From Gemmatimonadales bacterium (GTDB taxonomy: Bacteria > Gemmatimonadota > Gemmatimonadetes > Longimicrobiales > Gaopeijiaceae), in contig REED01000142.1 in assembly GCA_007695225.1 (NCBI GenBank), positions 1 through 48,769 of the forward strand: a stretch of 48,769 nucleotides of DNA, given 5' to 3'. Both the position numbers and the translations under genes were made by a program. The notes below the pieces were generated by a model. That model was not told where the DNA came from. It did no database searches and saw only the letters and a program-made list of their open reading frames with translations. The first letter of the stretch is position 1; every line of letters starts with the position of its first letter. Below, one piece after another: positions 1 to 7,604 of the stretch.

Positions 1-56
1 TGGGTCGCGCAAGACCCCTTCCCGGTGGCCCCTCTACTTCTTCAACGGCCTTCTAG

Positions 57-599
57 GTCGAGGCCCGCTTCGCCTGGGACGGCGAGCGGGCATGGATCCA
101 TCCGGACACGATCCGGCAGCCCAACCCCCGGTTCTGGGGGATCTCCGGGTACTACTTCCAACAGATCCCCTTCGTGCTGGCGGACCCGGGGATCCACTAT
201 CGCCGACTCCCGGACGAGGAACTGGATGGAACCCGGTATGAGATGGTCCGGGCGTATTTCGATCCAGGCGTGGGGGAGTCCCCGGGGGACAGCTATACCC
301 TCTACGTCCACCCCGAAACGAGCCGGGTCCCCGCCGTCCGGTACACGGTGTCCTTCGGACGGGACCTGGAGCCGGACGCGGATCTCCCGGAGACACTCTT
401 CTACTACGATGATCCCGTCACCGTGGACGGCCTCACGGTGGCCACGGCATTCCGGGGCTTTCGGTACACGGAGGCCGGAGAACGGGGGGAGTTCCGGAAC
501 GAGGCCTTTGCCGACAGCATCTCCTTCCGGCGGCCTTTCGATCGGTCCCGGATGGAAGCCCCCGAAGGCGCCCGCTTCGTTCCTGCGCCGGGGGGCTAA
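57..599 (+). CDS. DUF6503-like protein, 5' end broken or missing
   Basis: The translation has the layout I associate with the DUF6503 family, which has no known biochemical role: a W-rich stretch, then IPFVLADPGIHY, then YFDPGVGESPGDSYTLY followed by HPET near residues 80-90. The family resemblance begins right after an in-frame TAG at 54-56, so the only in-frame start codon (GTG at 174) would cut into the conserved region. The frame one base earlier reads WPLYFFNGLLG just upstream, which looks like the missing preceding segment. I infer a frameshift near 48-58, or a sequence error, rather than a genuine internal start. The upstream part lies outside the window. It is convergent with the DUF3179 gene. 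The family call is from memory of motif layout and is moderately sure. Confidence 0.5.
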   Translation, partial: VEARFAWDGERAWIHPDTIRQPNPRFWGISGYYFQQIPFVLADPGIHYRRLPDEELDGTRYEMVRAYFDPGVGESPGDSYTLYVHPETSRVPAVRYTVSFGRDLEPDADLPETLFYYDDPVTVDGLTVATAFRGFRYTEAGERGEFRNEAFADSISFRRPFDRSRMEAPEGARFVPAPGG

Positions 600-650
600 T
601 AGGTTTTCACACCCCGCGCCCCTCCCCAGGTGCCCGCGTCTCTGATTGCC

Positions 651-668
651 GCCGGCATCCCCGCCGGC
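651..668. terminator. Weak hairpin between convergent genes
   Basis: GCCGGC-ATCCCC-GCCGGC forms a 6-bp stem in the 118-bp gap between two convergent genes. No T-run follows on either strand, so this is only a possible bidirectional terminator. Confidence 0.2.
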
Positions 669-717
669 TCATCCGCGGTCGGGAAGGGAACCCCCAGGGC
701 GAACCCGGTACGGATGC

Positions 718-1812
718 TCAGGACCCCAGAGACGGACGCCACACCACGGTCTCCGGATGGAACGCCGCCCAGGCAAACCAGAAGGCCACGTAGGACTCGG
801 GAAACAGCTCCATTCGGGCCCCCTCGAGTGGGCCTTCCTTCGCCTCCCCGGCCAAGGACCAGTGACTCCCGGTCTGGTCATCCACGAAGGCACCGTCCAT
901 CAACTGGAAGCTGAGGGTGGCTCCATCGACCTGTGCCAAGTAGACGCCCCCGCCCTGACTCCATGAATCCCACAAGAGCACCACCGGACCCCGCGCCGTG
1001 GCCTGATGGATGACGCGGCGAGGCACCTGGGAGAGTTCCCCGAAGGGATAGGCCATGCCGCCATCCCCTCCGATGACGATTCCGAGCACGCGTTCCTTCG
1101 GAGGCCGGCGGGAATCCAGCCGGGGGATGGGGACCAGGGTCGCCGGATTGTCGAGTTGCTCGTACTCCTCGTTGCGGTGCACCGCGTAGTTGCTTCCGAC
1201 CCCCGTGCGCGACGATACCACCCGGGAATCGGGGTGGAGCTCCCGCCACCCCTCCCAGGTCATCTCTACCGCGGGCACGAACTCAAGGCGACGTCCTGCC
1301 GCCGGACCGCAGACCGCTCGCCCGTCCATCTGGGACCAGATGGACTCCTCCTGGACGTTGGGCCGTCGATCGAAGACCAGGAGGTTGGAGCGAAACAAGA
1401 GGCCGGAGACGCCCAGCTCCACTCCGCCCACTTCCTCCCGGCTGAAGGCGACGAAAGAACCGGTGAGGGGGCAGTAGGTGATGGCCAGGCCGATCCCGTC
1501 CACATCCAGATTCACCACCTCGTGGCGAAAGAGGATGTTGTGGGGGATGGCCACGTAGCCGTCGCCGGTGCGAATCCCCACCACCCGGGCTTCGTCCTGG
1601 ATGTACGCCGCATCCGGATGGCCCAGGGGGACCAGGGGGGGATTGGAAAGGGCCCGGATCCCATCCCGGCCGACCCCTCCGTCGAAGAGGGAGTCCACGG
1701 GGATGAGGCAGGGGGACCCGTCGCGATCACTGATGGGTCCCGCGCCCACGGGGAGGGAGTCCGCGCATCCCTGGGTCGCAACCAGGAGCGCCAGGGCCAG
1801 GAACCCGCCCAT
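718..1812 (-). CDS. DUF3179 domain lipoprotein
   Basis: This is a 364-aa exported protein of the DUF3179 family, whose function is unknown. The mature part carries the family hallmarks in order: IPHNILFRHEVVN, TYCPLTGSFVAF, GVSGLLFRSNLLVFDR, SIWSQMDGRAVCG, TWEGWRELHPDSRVVS and KERVLG. I chose the internal ATG at 1812 because it starts a clean lipoprotein signal (MGGFLALALLVATQGC, lipid-modified Cys at residue 16). The longer ATG at 1917 would add 35 Arg-rich residues in front of the signal, although a GGGGAG lies just before it. The gene stands alone, convergent with the DUF6503-like gene. The conserved Cys in TYCPLTG and the Asp/Glu-rich strands suggest a structured periplasmic domain, but no reaction is known to me. 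Confidence in the family is high. Confidence 0.88.
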   Translation of the reverse strand: MGGFLALALLVATQGCADSLPVGAGPISDRDGSPCLIPVDSLFDGGVGRDGIRALSNPPLVPLGHPDAAYIQDEARVVGIRTGDGYVAIPHNILFRHEVVNLDVDGIGLAITYCPLTGSFVAFSREEVGGVELGVSGLLFRSNLLVFDRRPNVQEESIWSQMDGRAVCGPAAGRRLEFVPAVEMTWEGWRELHPDSRVVSSRTGVGSNYAVHRNEEYEQLDNPATLVPIPRLDSRRPPKERVLGIVIGGDGGMAYPFGELSQVPRRVIHQATARGPVVLLWDSWSQGGGVYLAQVDGATLSFQLMDGAFVDDQTGSHWSLAGEAKEGPLEGARMELFPESYVAFWFAWAAFHPETVVWRPSLGS

Positions 1813-2116
1813 CCGGGACCGCCGTCCGGCTCCGGGCTTGTCCGGGGTGCGATCAGGGGTTCGACGCCGCGCCTGTTCCTCGGACCGGTGTCTCCGAGGT
1901 GATGTCCGCTCGCCCATGGCTCCCCTGTGTCGGCCAGGCTCGGCGGCTCCGTTGAGCGTGGCCGAGGGTCCTGGATCTCCTCTGGTCCAGGAAACGCGCG
2001 CGCGACCGCCCAGGTTCCCACCCTGGTTACTGGGGCCGCATTCGTGCGCCCCGGGCAGGGCGCTCAGGTTTGCTTGATCACGGACCTCAGGGGGGCCGAC
2101 CTCAGGGGGGCCGACC
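1813..2116. other. Intergenic stretch with repeat at its left-hand gene border
   Basis: About 300 bp lie between the start of the DUF3179 gene and the end of the hydrolase/CC-motif operon, both on the minus strand. I see no convincing promoter. The stretch holds the N-terminal extension of the DUF3179 frame and, at its far end, most of a 15-bp tandem repeat (described separately). Confidence 0.5.
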
Positions 2117-2127
2117 TCAGGGGGAAG
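2083..2127. repeat. Three tandem copies of a 15-bp unit
   Basis: The unit GACCTCAGGGGGGCC occurs at 2083-2097 and 2098-2112. A third, diverged copy (GACCTCAGGGGGAAG) occupies 2113-2127. On the minus strand each copy contains CCCCTGAGG. The TGA of the innermost copy is the stop codon of the gene ending at 2117, so the array repeats that stop codon in frame every 15 bp. Confidence 0.9.
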
Positions 2128-2548
2128 GACTGCGGGGACTGGAAAGGGCGTCGCACAGCTGATCCACCGGCGGCCACTCTCCCCGGCTGAAGAGGCGTCC
2201 GTTCACGATCACGGTGGTCACCGCCATCCCGGAGAGCGTCCTCCACACCGAAGCGAGGGGAACGCGGTGACGCCAGAACTCCTGCAGGAGCATGGGAAGG
2301 AGCGCCGGAAGGTTCCGGGGATCCACCACCCGGACCACCACGGTGTCTCCGAAAACGTCCCGGACCGCGCGAAACAGGGTGCCCGCGCCTTCCATGAGGG
2401 CCCGACGCTCCGGGAAACACCGTTCGCCATTCCAGAAAAGGGCATCTCCCTCCAGCCGTCCGCAGCAGCCGCTGGAGGACATCTGTTGTTCCCATTCCCG
2501 GACGAGAATGACGCTGTGGACGGGGTGCTGCCGATCCGGATCGCTCAC
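2117..2548 (-). CDS. Small thioredoxin-fold-like protein with SGCCGRLEGD motif
   Basis: This 143-aa protein is not assigned to a named family. It starts at a GTG that shares four bases (GTGA) with the stop of the upstream alpha/beta hydrolase gene, so the two are probably translationally coupled. The longer reading frame to 2587 runs inside the hydrolase gene and is not needed. Visible features are a strand (SVILVREW), a vicinal cysteine pair in SSSGCCGRLEGD near residues 23-33, another strand with VVRVVDPRN, a basic helix, and a late strand TTVIVNGRLF followed by an amphipathic helix. This order is compatible with a thioredoxin-like fold in which CC replaces CxxC. A thiol or metal role is inferred only. 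Confidence 0.6.
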   Translation of the reverse strand: MSDPDRQHPVHSVILVREWEQQMSSSGCCGRLEGDALFWNGERCFPERRALMEGAGTLFRAVRDVFGDTVVVRVVDPRNLPALLPMLLQEFWRHRVPLASVWRTLSGMAVTTVIVNGRLFSRGEWPPVDQLCDALSSPRSPSP

Positions 2549-3324
2549 TGCGCCTCCCCGTCCGTGTCCAGGTAACGCTCGGCCCATGCCCCCAGGACCG
2601 ACCCCACATAGAGGGAGTCCGCTTCCTGCAGGAGGAGATGGTCGGCGCGATCCAGGGAAACGAAACTCTTCGGGTGTCGGGCCGCCTTGTAGATCCGTGC
2701 CGCATTCTCGATACCCACCGTCTCATCCACGGGGGAATGGAAGACCATCAGGGGACGACCCAGGGTCTCAATGGTCTCCTGCATGCGGTGTTCAGCGAGA
2801 TCCTCGACGAACTCCCGGTTCACCGTGAATCGCCGACCGGCCAGGGTGACTGTGGCCTCGCCCCGGTCGTCGATCTCTTCGAGGGAATCCTGGAAGAGGT
2901 GGGTAACGTGCTCCGGGTCGAACGGGGCTCCAATGGTCGCCACCGCCCGGACCGAAGGGATCCGCCGCGCCGCCTGCAGGACGGCGGCCCCGCCAAGGGA
3001 GTGACCCACCAGAATGGCGGGGGCCCCCAGTTGGTCCTCCATGTACGCCGCGGCTGCAACCAGATCCCCGACGTTCGACGAGAAGGTCGTGTCGGCGAAG
3101 TCTCCCTCGCTTTCTCCCAGCCCGGTGAAATCGAAGCGGAACACCGCGATCCCCTGACGCACCAGCGCCCGACTGATGTTCACCACCGGCTTCAGATCCT
3201 TGGAGCAGGTAAAGCAGTGGGCGAAGAGCGCACACGCTCGGATCCCACCCTCCGCTGGACGGCTCAGTCGAGCGCTCAGCGGATGGCCTCCGGCTCCGGG
3301 AAAGGTGATGGCATCGGTCTTCAT
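2545..3324 (-). CDS. Alpha/beta hydrolase (OsmC-associated type)
   Basis: This is a 259-aa cytoplasmic serine hydrolase. The fold markers are the early strand with HCFTCSKDL (oxyanion region), FRFDFTGLGESEG, the nucleophile elbow GHSLGG (Ser109), an acid in SPVDETVG (Asp200) and a histidine in DRADHLLL (His229). This is a complete catalytic triad in the expected order. HCFTCSKD followed by TGLGxSEGDFxxTxFSSNVxDL is typical of the hydrolase domain that in many bacteria is fused to an OsmC peroxidase domain. Here that OsmC part is absent and the coupled downstream gene is the CC-motif protein. The substrate is unknown. The ATG at 3324 is followed by a start typical of the family. Confidence 0.85.
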   Translation of the reverse strand: MKTDAITFPGAGGHPLSARLSRPAEGGIRACALFAHCFTCSKDLKPVVNISRALVRQGIAVFRFDFTGLGESEGDFADTTFSSNVGDLVAAAAYMEDQLGAPAILVGHSLGGAAVLQAARRIPSVRAVATIGAPFDPEHVTHLFQDSLEEIDDRGEATVTLAGRRFTVNREFVEDLAEHRMQETIETLGRPLMVFHSPVDETVGIENAARIYKAARHPKSFVSLDRADHLLLQEADSLYVGSVLGAWAERYLDTDGEAQ

Positions 3325-3367
3325 GGATCCGCCTGTCCTCGGTCCGGGGTGTCTGGAGTCTGTCGTC

Positions 3368-3925
3368 TCAATATCGATAGCCGCCCACCTCTTCCGCCGG
3401 CGCCTCGACTCCGAGACCCACGGCGATCCGGTTCACGAAGTTGAAGTAGGCCGTGATCATGTTGACCTGGAGAATCTCCTCATCCGAAAGGCCCACCTCC
3501 CGGAGACGCTCCACCTCCCCCGCCTCCACGGCGTCGGGTGAGAGCGTGAGGGTCCGGGCGTACCGCGCCAGTGCCCGCTCCCGAGGGGAGAGGTCGGCTC
3601 CGGAGGGATCCTCCTTGAGCCGCTCCACCCGCTCCGGATCCTTCCACCAGGCCTCGAGGGCTGCGGCGTGATGGAGGGTGCAGTACTCACAGCGATTCGC
3701 CACGGACACGACCACCGCCACCATCTCCCGCTCGGCCCGACTCAGCCCTCCCTTCGAGAACATCAGCTCCAGGTAGAGGTCCATGTGGGCGGCCATCGCT
3801 CCGGGGGCCAGGCTCTGGATCCGCATGATGTTCGAGACCCGGCCCCGGCTTCGGGCGATCCGGCCATAGACGTCCGACAAGGCTCCTTCCGCGCGGTCTT
3901 CAGCGATGACGCGTATCCAGCTCAT
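3368..3925 (-). CDS. Peroxidase-related enzyme, AhpD/carboxymuconolactone decarboxylase fold
   Basis: This is a 185-aa member of the CMD/AhpD superfamily, whose members reduce peroxides or peroxiredoxin partners with a CxxC pair. The catalytic signature is present: Glu67, Cys79, Cys82 and His86, with the E-x11-C-x2-C-x3-H spacing known from AhpD. I chose the ATG at 3925 (protein MSWIRVI) because family members begin with this strand, and an AGGGA lies seven bases before it. The ATG at 3976 would add a 17-residue proline/arginine-rich tail. It lies 43 bp upstream of the alpha/beta hydrolase gene on the same strand, so the three genes may be one oxidative-stress type operon (inference). Confidence 0.85.
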   Translation of the reverse strand: MSWIRVIAEDRAEGALSDVYGRIARSRGRVSNIMRIQSLAPGAMAAHMDLYLELMFSKGGLSRAEREMVAVVVSVANRCEYCTLHHAAALEAWWKDPERVERLKEDPSGADLSPRERALARYARTLTLSPDAVEAGEVERLREVGLSDEEILQVNMITAYFNFVNRIAVGLGVEAPAEEVGGYRY

Positions 3926-4228
3926 GGGGGGGGTCCCTGGGTCTCTGTGTCTGGGCGATTTCAGCCCGGCGGGCATGACGGCGTTCCGACCCGAAGGCCG
4001 GCCGACCGTCTGCAGATTGCCGCCCCCAGACGCAGGACCGGCTCCCCTTCAGAATACACCAGGGACCGGTCTCGTTCCCGGCCGGACCGCCCCTCGCCGG
4101 TGGATCGCGCCGCTCCAGAGTCCCGGTCCCGGCCCTCCGGATCATGGCGACCGGCGTGCCAGGAACTCTCGGGTCCCAGCGCGGATTGGTGAGTTGAAGG
4201 GACGTCACTCCCCTTTCCTGGAGAAGCC
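3926..4228. other. Divergent intergenic region
   Basis: 303 bp separate two divergent genes, so promoters for both should lie here. A TATTCT-like -10 exists on the minus strand at 4056-4051 but has no matching -35. I see no strong promoter, hairpin or further gene. Confidence 0.4.
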
Positions 4229-4771
4229 ATGGAGTTGGCACCGCGAATGCTCTTTGTATCCCTCTTCCTCCTCGCATCCACCGGATGCGACAGAATGGAG
4301 GACATGGAGGCCGCCGAGACCCTCGAAGCTCTGGTGGTCACCGTCGACACGGACCGGAGCCCGACCGGGCTCGAGCCGGGCGCCCCCCGGCCCATGGGCA
4401 CCCTGGGTTCCTTCTCCTCGTCCGGTACCGAGGTCACCCTCTCCCTCCATCCGGACCCGCCCGCACCCGGACCCCTTCGCCTCGACTTCACCCTCTCCAG
4501 GGAGCGGACGTCGGCGGCGGGACTCTCCGTGGATGTGGTGGCACCGCGGATGCCCGCCCACGGGATCCTGCGGTATCCCATCGCGACCTTCGATGGGGAC
4601 CGTGTGTCCTTCGAGGTGGACATTCCGATGGAGGGCCTGTGGGCCATCTATCTCAACCTGGACCACGGACCGGACGCGGCGGCCTTCGAAGTCGAAGTGG
4701 AAGGCGACGCGGAAGACGGCGAACACCCAAGCCACGCACACCAGCACCATGATCACGCGGGGCAGCACTGA
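4229..4771 (+). CDS. Lipoprotein with FixH/YtkA-like domain and His-rich tail
   Basis: This is a 180-aa exported lipoprotein. The signal is MELAPRMLFVSLFLLASTGC, with the acylated Cys at residue 20. Residues about 70-160 form a beta-rich domain in which a MPAHGI segment, IATFDGDRVSFEVDI and PMEGLWAIYLNL resemble the YtkA/FixH group of small extracytoplasmic domains found near copper and cytochrome functions. The last 17 residues contain seven histidines (HPSHAHQHHDHAGQH), a likely metal-binding tail. A GGAG lies six bases before the ATG. The next genes on the same strand are also exported. A periplasmic metal (copper?) handling role is inferred. Confidence 0.7.
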   Translation: MELAPRMLFVSLFLLASTGCDRMEDMEAAETLEALVVTVDTDRSPTGLEPGAPRPMGTLGSFSSSGTEVTLSLHPDPPAPGPLRLDFTLSRERTSAAGLSVDVVAPRMPAHGILRYPIATFDGDRVSFEVDIPMEGLWAIYLNLDHGPDAAAFEVEVEGDAEDGEHPSHAHQHHDHAGQH

Positions 4772-4864
4772 GCGCGGGCATCCAACTCCCGCAGGGCCCC
4801 GCTTCCCTGAGGACCCTCTCTCGGTCCCAGGATGCACTACCCACCCACGTTTGGAGGTTTGAAC

Positions 4865-5248
4865 ATGAAGTCATTGATGAGCCTGATCCTGATGGCCGGT
4901 TTCCTGGTGCTCTCCGCACCCGGGGCGGCCGCCCTCGGTCCCGGCGAGGATGGACGCGATACCCTTCGAGGCCAGGTGATCGACCTGTCCTGCAAGGTGG
5001 TCCATGATCTTTCCGGCGAGGACCATCGGATGTGCGCCCAGGTCTGCGCCGACGCCGGGGTCCCGCTGGCCATCCTCGGTGAGGACGGCCACATCTATCA
5101 CGCGGTGAGCACCGCGATGCCCAGCAGCGGAGATGAACTGAATGGGCTGCTTCGTCCCCACGCAGAGCGCTCGGTGATCATCGAAGGTCAGCTGGTGGAA
5201 CGAGCCGGGGTCCGGGGGATCGTCATCGAAAGCGTCCGAGCCAGCTGA
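4865..5248 (+). CDS. Exported cysteine-containing protein of unknown function
   Basis: This is a 127-aa protein with a Sec signal peptide (cleavage probable after GAAA, about residue 23). The ATG at 4865 has an excellent GGAGGT ribosome site seven bases upstream; the frame-open start at 4832 does not. The mature part has a short conserved-looking core, VIDLSCKVVHDL then MCAQVCADAGVPLAIL, giving Cys43, Cys57 and Cys61 with His46 and His54 nearby. This arrangement could bind a metal or form a disulfide. The second half reads like an OB-type strand set (ERSVIIEGQL, IVIESV). I do not recognise a named family. It sits between a His-tailed lipoprotein and a TlpA-like lipoprotein. Confidence 0.7.
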   Translation: MKSLMSLILMAGFLVLSAPGAAALGPGEDGRDTLRGQVIDLSCKVVHDLSGEDHRMCAQVCADAGVPLAILGEDGHIYHAVSTAMPSSGDELNGLLRPHAERSVIIEGQLVERAGVRGIVIESVRAS

Positions 5249-5262
5249 TCCGGCCAGTCGTC

Positions 5263-6789
5263 ATGATCCTTCCCCCATACTGGAGAAGGGGTGGGCGAGG
5301 TCGGGGCCGGTGCCTCGGCCTCGCCCTCCTTCTCGGGCTTTCAGGCACAGCCTGCGACACGGATCCGGGGCCGCCCGGCATCCCCGTGAACGGCGCCCCT
5401 TCGCCCATCCTCCTGGAGGCTTCCCATGGAGATTCCGTCCTCTTCAACCGGGCGGCGGCGGAGTCGCTGATCGTCCGGGAAGGGCTGCCCCGTGGGCATG
5501 GGGCCACCGTTCTCTTCCTGGCCGGGCGCGCCGCCACTCCCCTTCCCGACGGAGGCTCGGGGTGGGCGGATCTGGAGGGCGACCGTGTCCTCATCTTCGA
5601 CGATCGGGGGGGAGTCCGGCGGGTGCTGCAGGGAGGCATCGCGGGATCCCCGCCCGTGACCGCCCCAGTTTCGGTGATCGCCATGGAGGGCGGTCTCCGG
5701 GTCGAGGAGAGGGAAGGAGGAGCCATGTGGTTTCCTGCCGGAAGGCCCCCGGAGCGCGCCCTCCCCTCGGGGCCGGAGCCGGTGGTGGGCGGGGGAGCGG
5801 GCGTCCGGCTCGCCGCCCGCTCCGTCCTCTACTTCGGCCTGGTTCCAGTCCGGCCTGGCGACCCGCTCCTCTGGCACGTAGGAGCGGATGGGACCCCGAG
5901 ACCCCTGGGGCAGGCGCTCCAGTCCGAGAACGGAGCCCTGGGACAGTTGATGAACACCGGGTGGGCTGCGTCGGGGTTGAACGGAGAAAGCTACTTCGCA
6001 TTCGCCCTGCAGCCGGAGCTCGTGGCCTTCGATGCCAAGGGCGACCCCCTCTGGCGGGCTTCGTGGTCCCCGGAGCGGGAGGTGCCTTCCCCCCGCCTCA
6101 CGGCGGAAGGGGGAGTCCTGGGGGCGGATTTCTCCGTGGTTCAGCACGGCATCGCCGTGGGAGGGGACGGGAAGCTCTATGTCCTGGCCGCCTCCCACCA
6201 GGCCTCCTCGCCGGACCGGCTTCTGGTGTTCGATGGCGGAGGCCGGCTCCTCCGGGAGGGGAAGGTGGATTCTCAAGGCGCGATTCTCGTGGACGGAAAA
6301 GGTCGAGTCTTCACCCTCCCCTTCGAGGCCGTTATGGCCGACGCAACACCGGTGGAACGAATGGCCTTCCCCGGATTCCGACTCCCCTCGTTGGATGACG
6401 AGGGCTGGGTGGAGCTGGAGGATTATTCCGGTCGGGTGGTGGTGGTGAACTTCTGGGCGAGTTGGTGCCCCCCTTGCCGGCGGGAGATCCCCCTCCTGGA
6501 CGACCTCGCCCGGGAAATGGGAGAGAGGGTCGCGGTGGTGGGACTGAACGAAGACGCCCGTCCCGGCGCCGGTCTCCGCTTCCTGGAGGAGCTGGGAGGG
6601 GTCACCTACGCCAACGCCGCAGGGCACGGCGAGCTTCGGGCGCGGTACGGATATCGCGGGCTCCCCTACACCCTCGTCCTGGATGCGGAACACCGGGTGG
6701 TGCGAACCCTCTATGGGTTCGGGACCTCCATCGAGCCGCTTCGCGATGCGGTGATGGAGGCCCTCTCCGCTCCGTCGGGTCACCCCTGA
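5263..6789 (+). CDS. Lipoprotein: beta-propeller-like N-terminus fused to TlpA-type thioredoxin
   Basis: This is a 508-aa protein. The signal ends in LSGTAC, with the acylated Cys at residue 31. Residues about 60-360 are rich in short strand-turn repeats such as DRVLIFDDRGGVRRV, GKLYVLAAS and DRLLVFDGGGRLLREG, as in beta-propellers. From about residue 375 a TlpA/ResA-type thioredoxin domain follows: VVVVNFWASWCPPCRREIP (redox Cys402 and Cys405), then GLNEDARPG and YGYRGLPYTLVLD with the cis-Pro. Such domains keep periplasmic thiols reduced or serve cytochrome c assembly. Only 14 bp separate it from the preceding gene, so 4229-6789 is probably one transcript. Its last 10 bp overlap the convergent anti-sigma gene. 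Confidence 0.8.
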   Translation: MILPPYWRRGGRGRGRCLGLALLLGLSGTACDTDPGPPGIPVNGAPSPILLEASHGDSVLFNRAAAESLIVREGLPRGHGATVLFLAGRAATPLPDGGSGWADLEGDRVLIFDDRGGVRRVLQGGIAGSPPVTAPVSVIAMEGGLRVEEREGGAMWFPAGRPPERALPSGPEPVVGGGAGVRLAARSVLYFGLVPVRPGDPLLWHVGADGTPRPLGQALQSENGALGQLMNTGWAASGLNGESYFAFALQPELVAFDAKGDPLWRASWSPEREVPSPRLTAEGGVLGADFSVVQHGIAVGGDGKLYVLAASHQASSPDRLLVFDGGGRLLREGKVDSQGAILVDGKGRVFTLPFEAVMADATPVERMAFPGFRLPSLDDEGWVELEDYSGRVVVVNFWASWCPPCRREIPLLDDLAREMGERVAVVGLNEDARPGAGLRFLEELGGVTYANAAGHGELRARYGYRGLPYTLVLDAEHRVVRTLYGFGTSIEPLRDAVMEALSAPSGHP

Positions 6790-7604
6790 CCGGTCAGCGC
6801 CTGGGCCATCTCCATCAATTGGTCCGGGGGCAAGTCGCTCACCAGAGCCTGCTGGACATCTTCCGATCCCCAGATCACCACCGAGGGGTAGGGCTGCCCC
6901 GACCAGCCTGGCGGCGTCGCCCTGGAGAGCACGGGCTCCTGGGCGCCTCCCCGGCCCCGGGGCACCAGGTAATGGTATAGGACCTGTCCGTCCCGTTTGT
7001 ACATCACCACGGCCCCCCGGACTCCCTCCACAATGCAGATCTCGACTCCGGAGAGGTCGAAACCGGGAAGGGTCATGGGGAGGGAAAGGGGAATCCCCAA
7101 CTGCCGGGTGAGGAACCGGGAGGCCTCGGCGGGATCAGAGGTTCCGATGTGCTCTTCCTGAACCGCTCTCCGCAGGAAGTCCTCTACGAAGGCGTCTCCA
7201 TCCGCCGCACTCCAGCCGGATCCCCGTGGACCGGGGTCCTGAAGTGGGCGGTTCGCGAGGCCCCACAGGGAAACGAAGGAAAGGACGAGAAGGGCGGCCA
7301 TGAACAGGAAGGTGGCCGCCGTCCCCCGACGGTGTCCGATCCGCTCCTCCCGTTCTGCAGAAGCCCATCCCTGTGCGGTCCGCTCACGGGCCAGTGCATC
7401 GAAGATCCGTTCCCTCACCTCAGCGGGCGCCCGCACGGCCGGAACCGACCGGAAGGCATGGAGGAGGGCTCCGTCCATGCTGAGATGGTCCCGGCAGCCC
7501 TCGCACTGCTCAAGGTGCTCTCGGGCCTCCAGGACCCGTTGGTCGACGATCCTGGGCTCCTCAGGGGGCCAGAGGGTCTCCCGAGCTTCCGCGCAGTTCA
7601 TCAT
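6780..7604 (-). CDS. Membrane-bound zinc-finger anti-sigma factor
   Basis: This is a 274-aa protein. It begins with a zinc-binding anti-sigma domain: His30, Cys34 and Cys37 in EHLEQCEGCRDHL, with Cys4 near the start. A linker follows, then one transmembrane helix (about residues 97-117) and an extracytoplasmic domain of about 150 residues. The start ATG at 7604 overlaps the stop of the sigma gene (ATGA), which settles the start against the longer frame to 7682. It should hold the neighbouring sigma factor at the membrane and release it on an envelope signal (known for the family). The sensor domain, with a GVRGAVVMYKRDGQVLYHY segment, is not one I recognise. Confidence 0.8.
   Translation of the reverse strand: MMNCAEARETLWPPEEPRIVDQRVLEAREHLEQCEGCRDHLSMDGALLHAFRSVPAVRAPAEVRERIFDALARERTAQGWASAEREERIGHRRGTAATFLFMAALLVLSFVSLWGLANRPLQDPGPRGSGWSAADGDAFVEDFLRRAVQEEHIGTSDPAEASRFLTRQLGIPLSLPMTLPGFDLSGVEICIVEGVRGAVVMYKRDGQVLYHYLVPRGRGGAQEPVLSRATPPGWSGQPYPSVVIWGSEDVQQALVSDLPPDQLMEMAQALTGQG

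Noticed and set aside
1006..1902. 298-aa open frame on the plus strand
   Set aside because: It lies wholly opposite the DUF3179 gene. Long antisense frames are expected at this GC content, and its composition is not protein-like.
1927..2190. Plus-strand frame reading ADLRGADLRGKD, like pentapeptide repeats
   Set aside because: It is only the translation of the 15-bp DNA repeat on the strand opposite a real gene. The rest of the frame has no family features.
5341..6783. 480-aa open frame on the minus strand
   Set aside because: It lies opposite the TlpA-like lipoprotein gene, which has clear motifs. The antisense product is rich in Gly, Arg, Pro and His with no motif.
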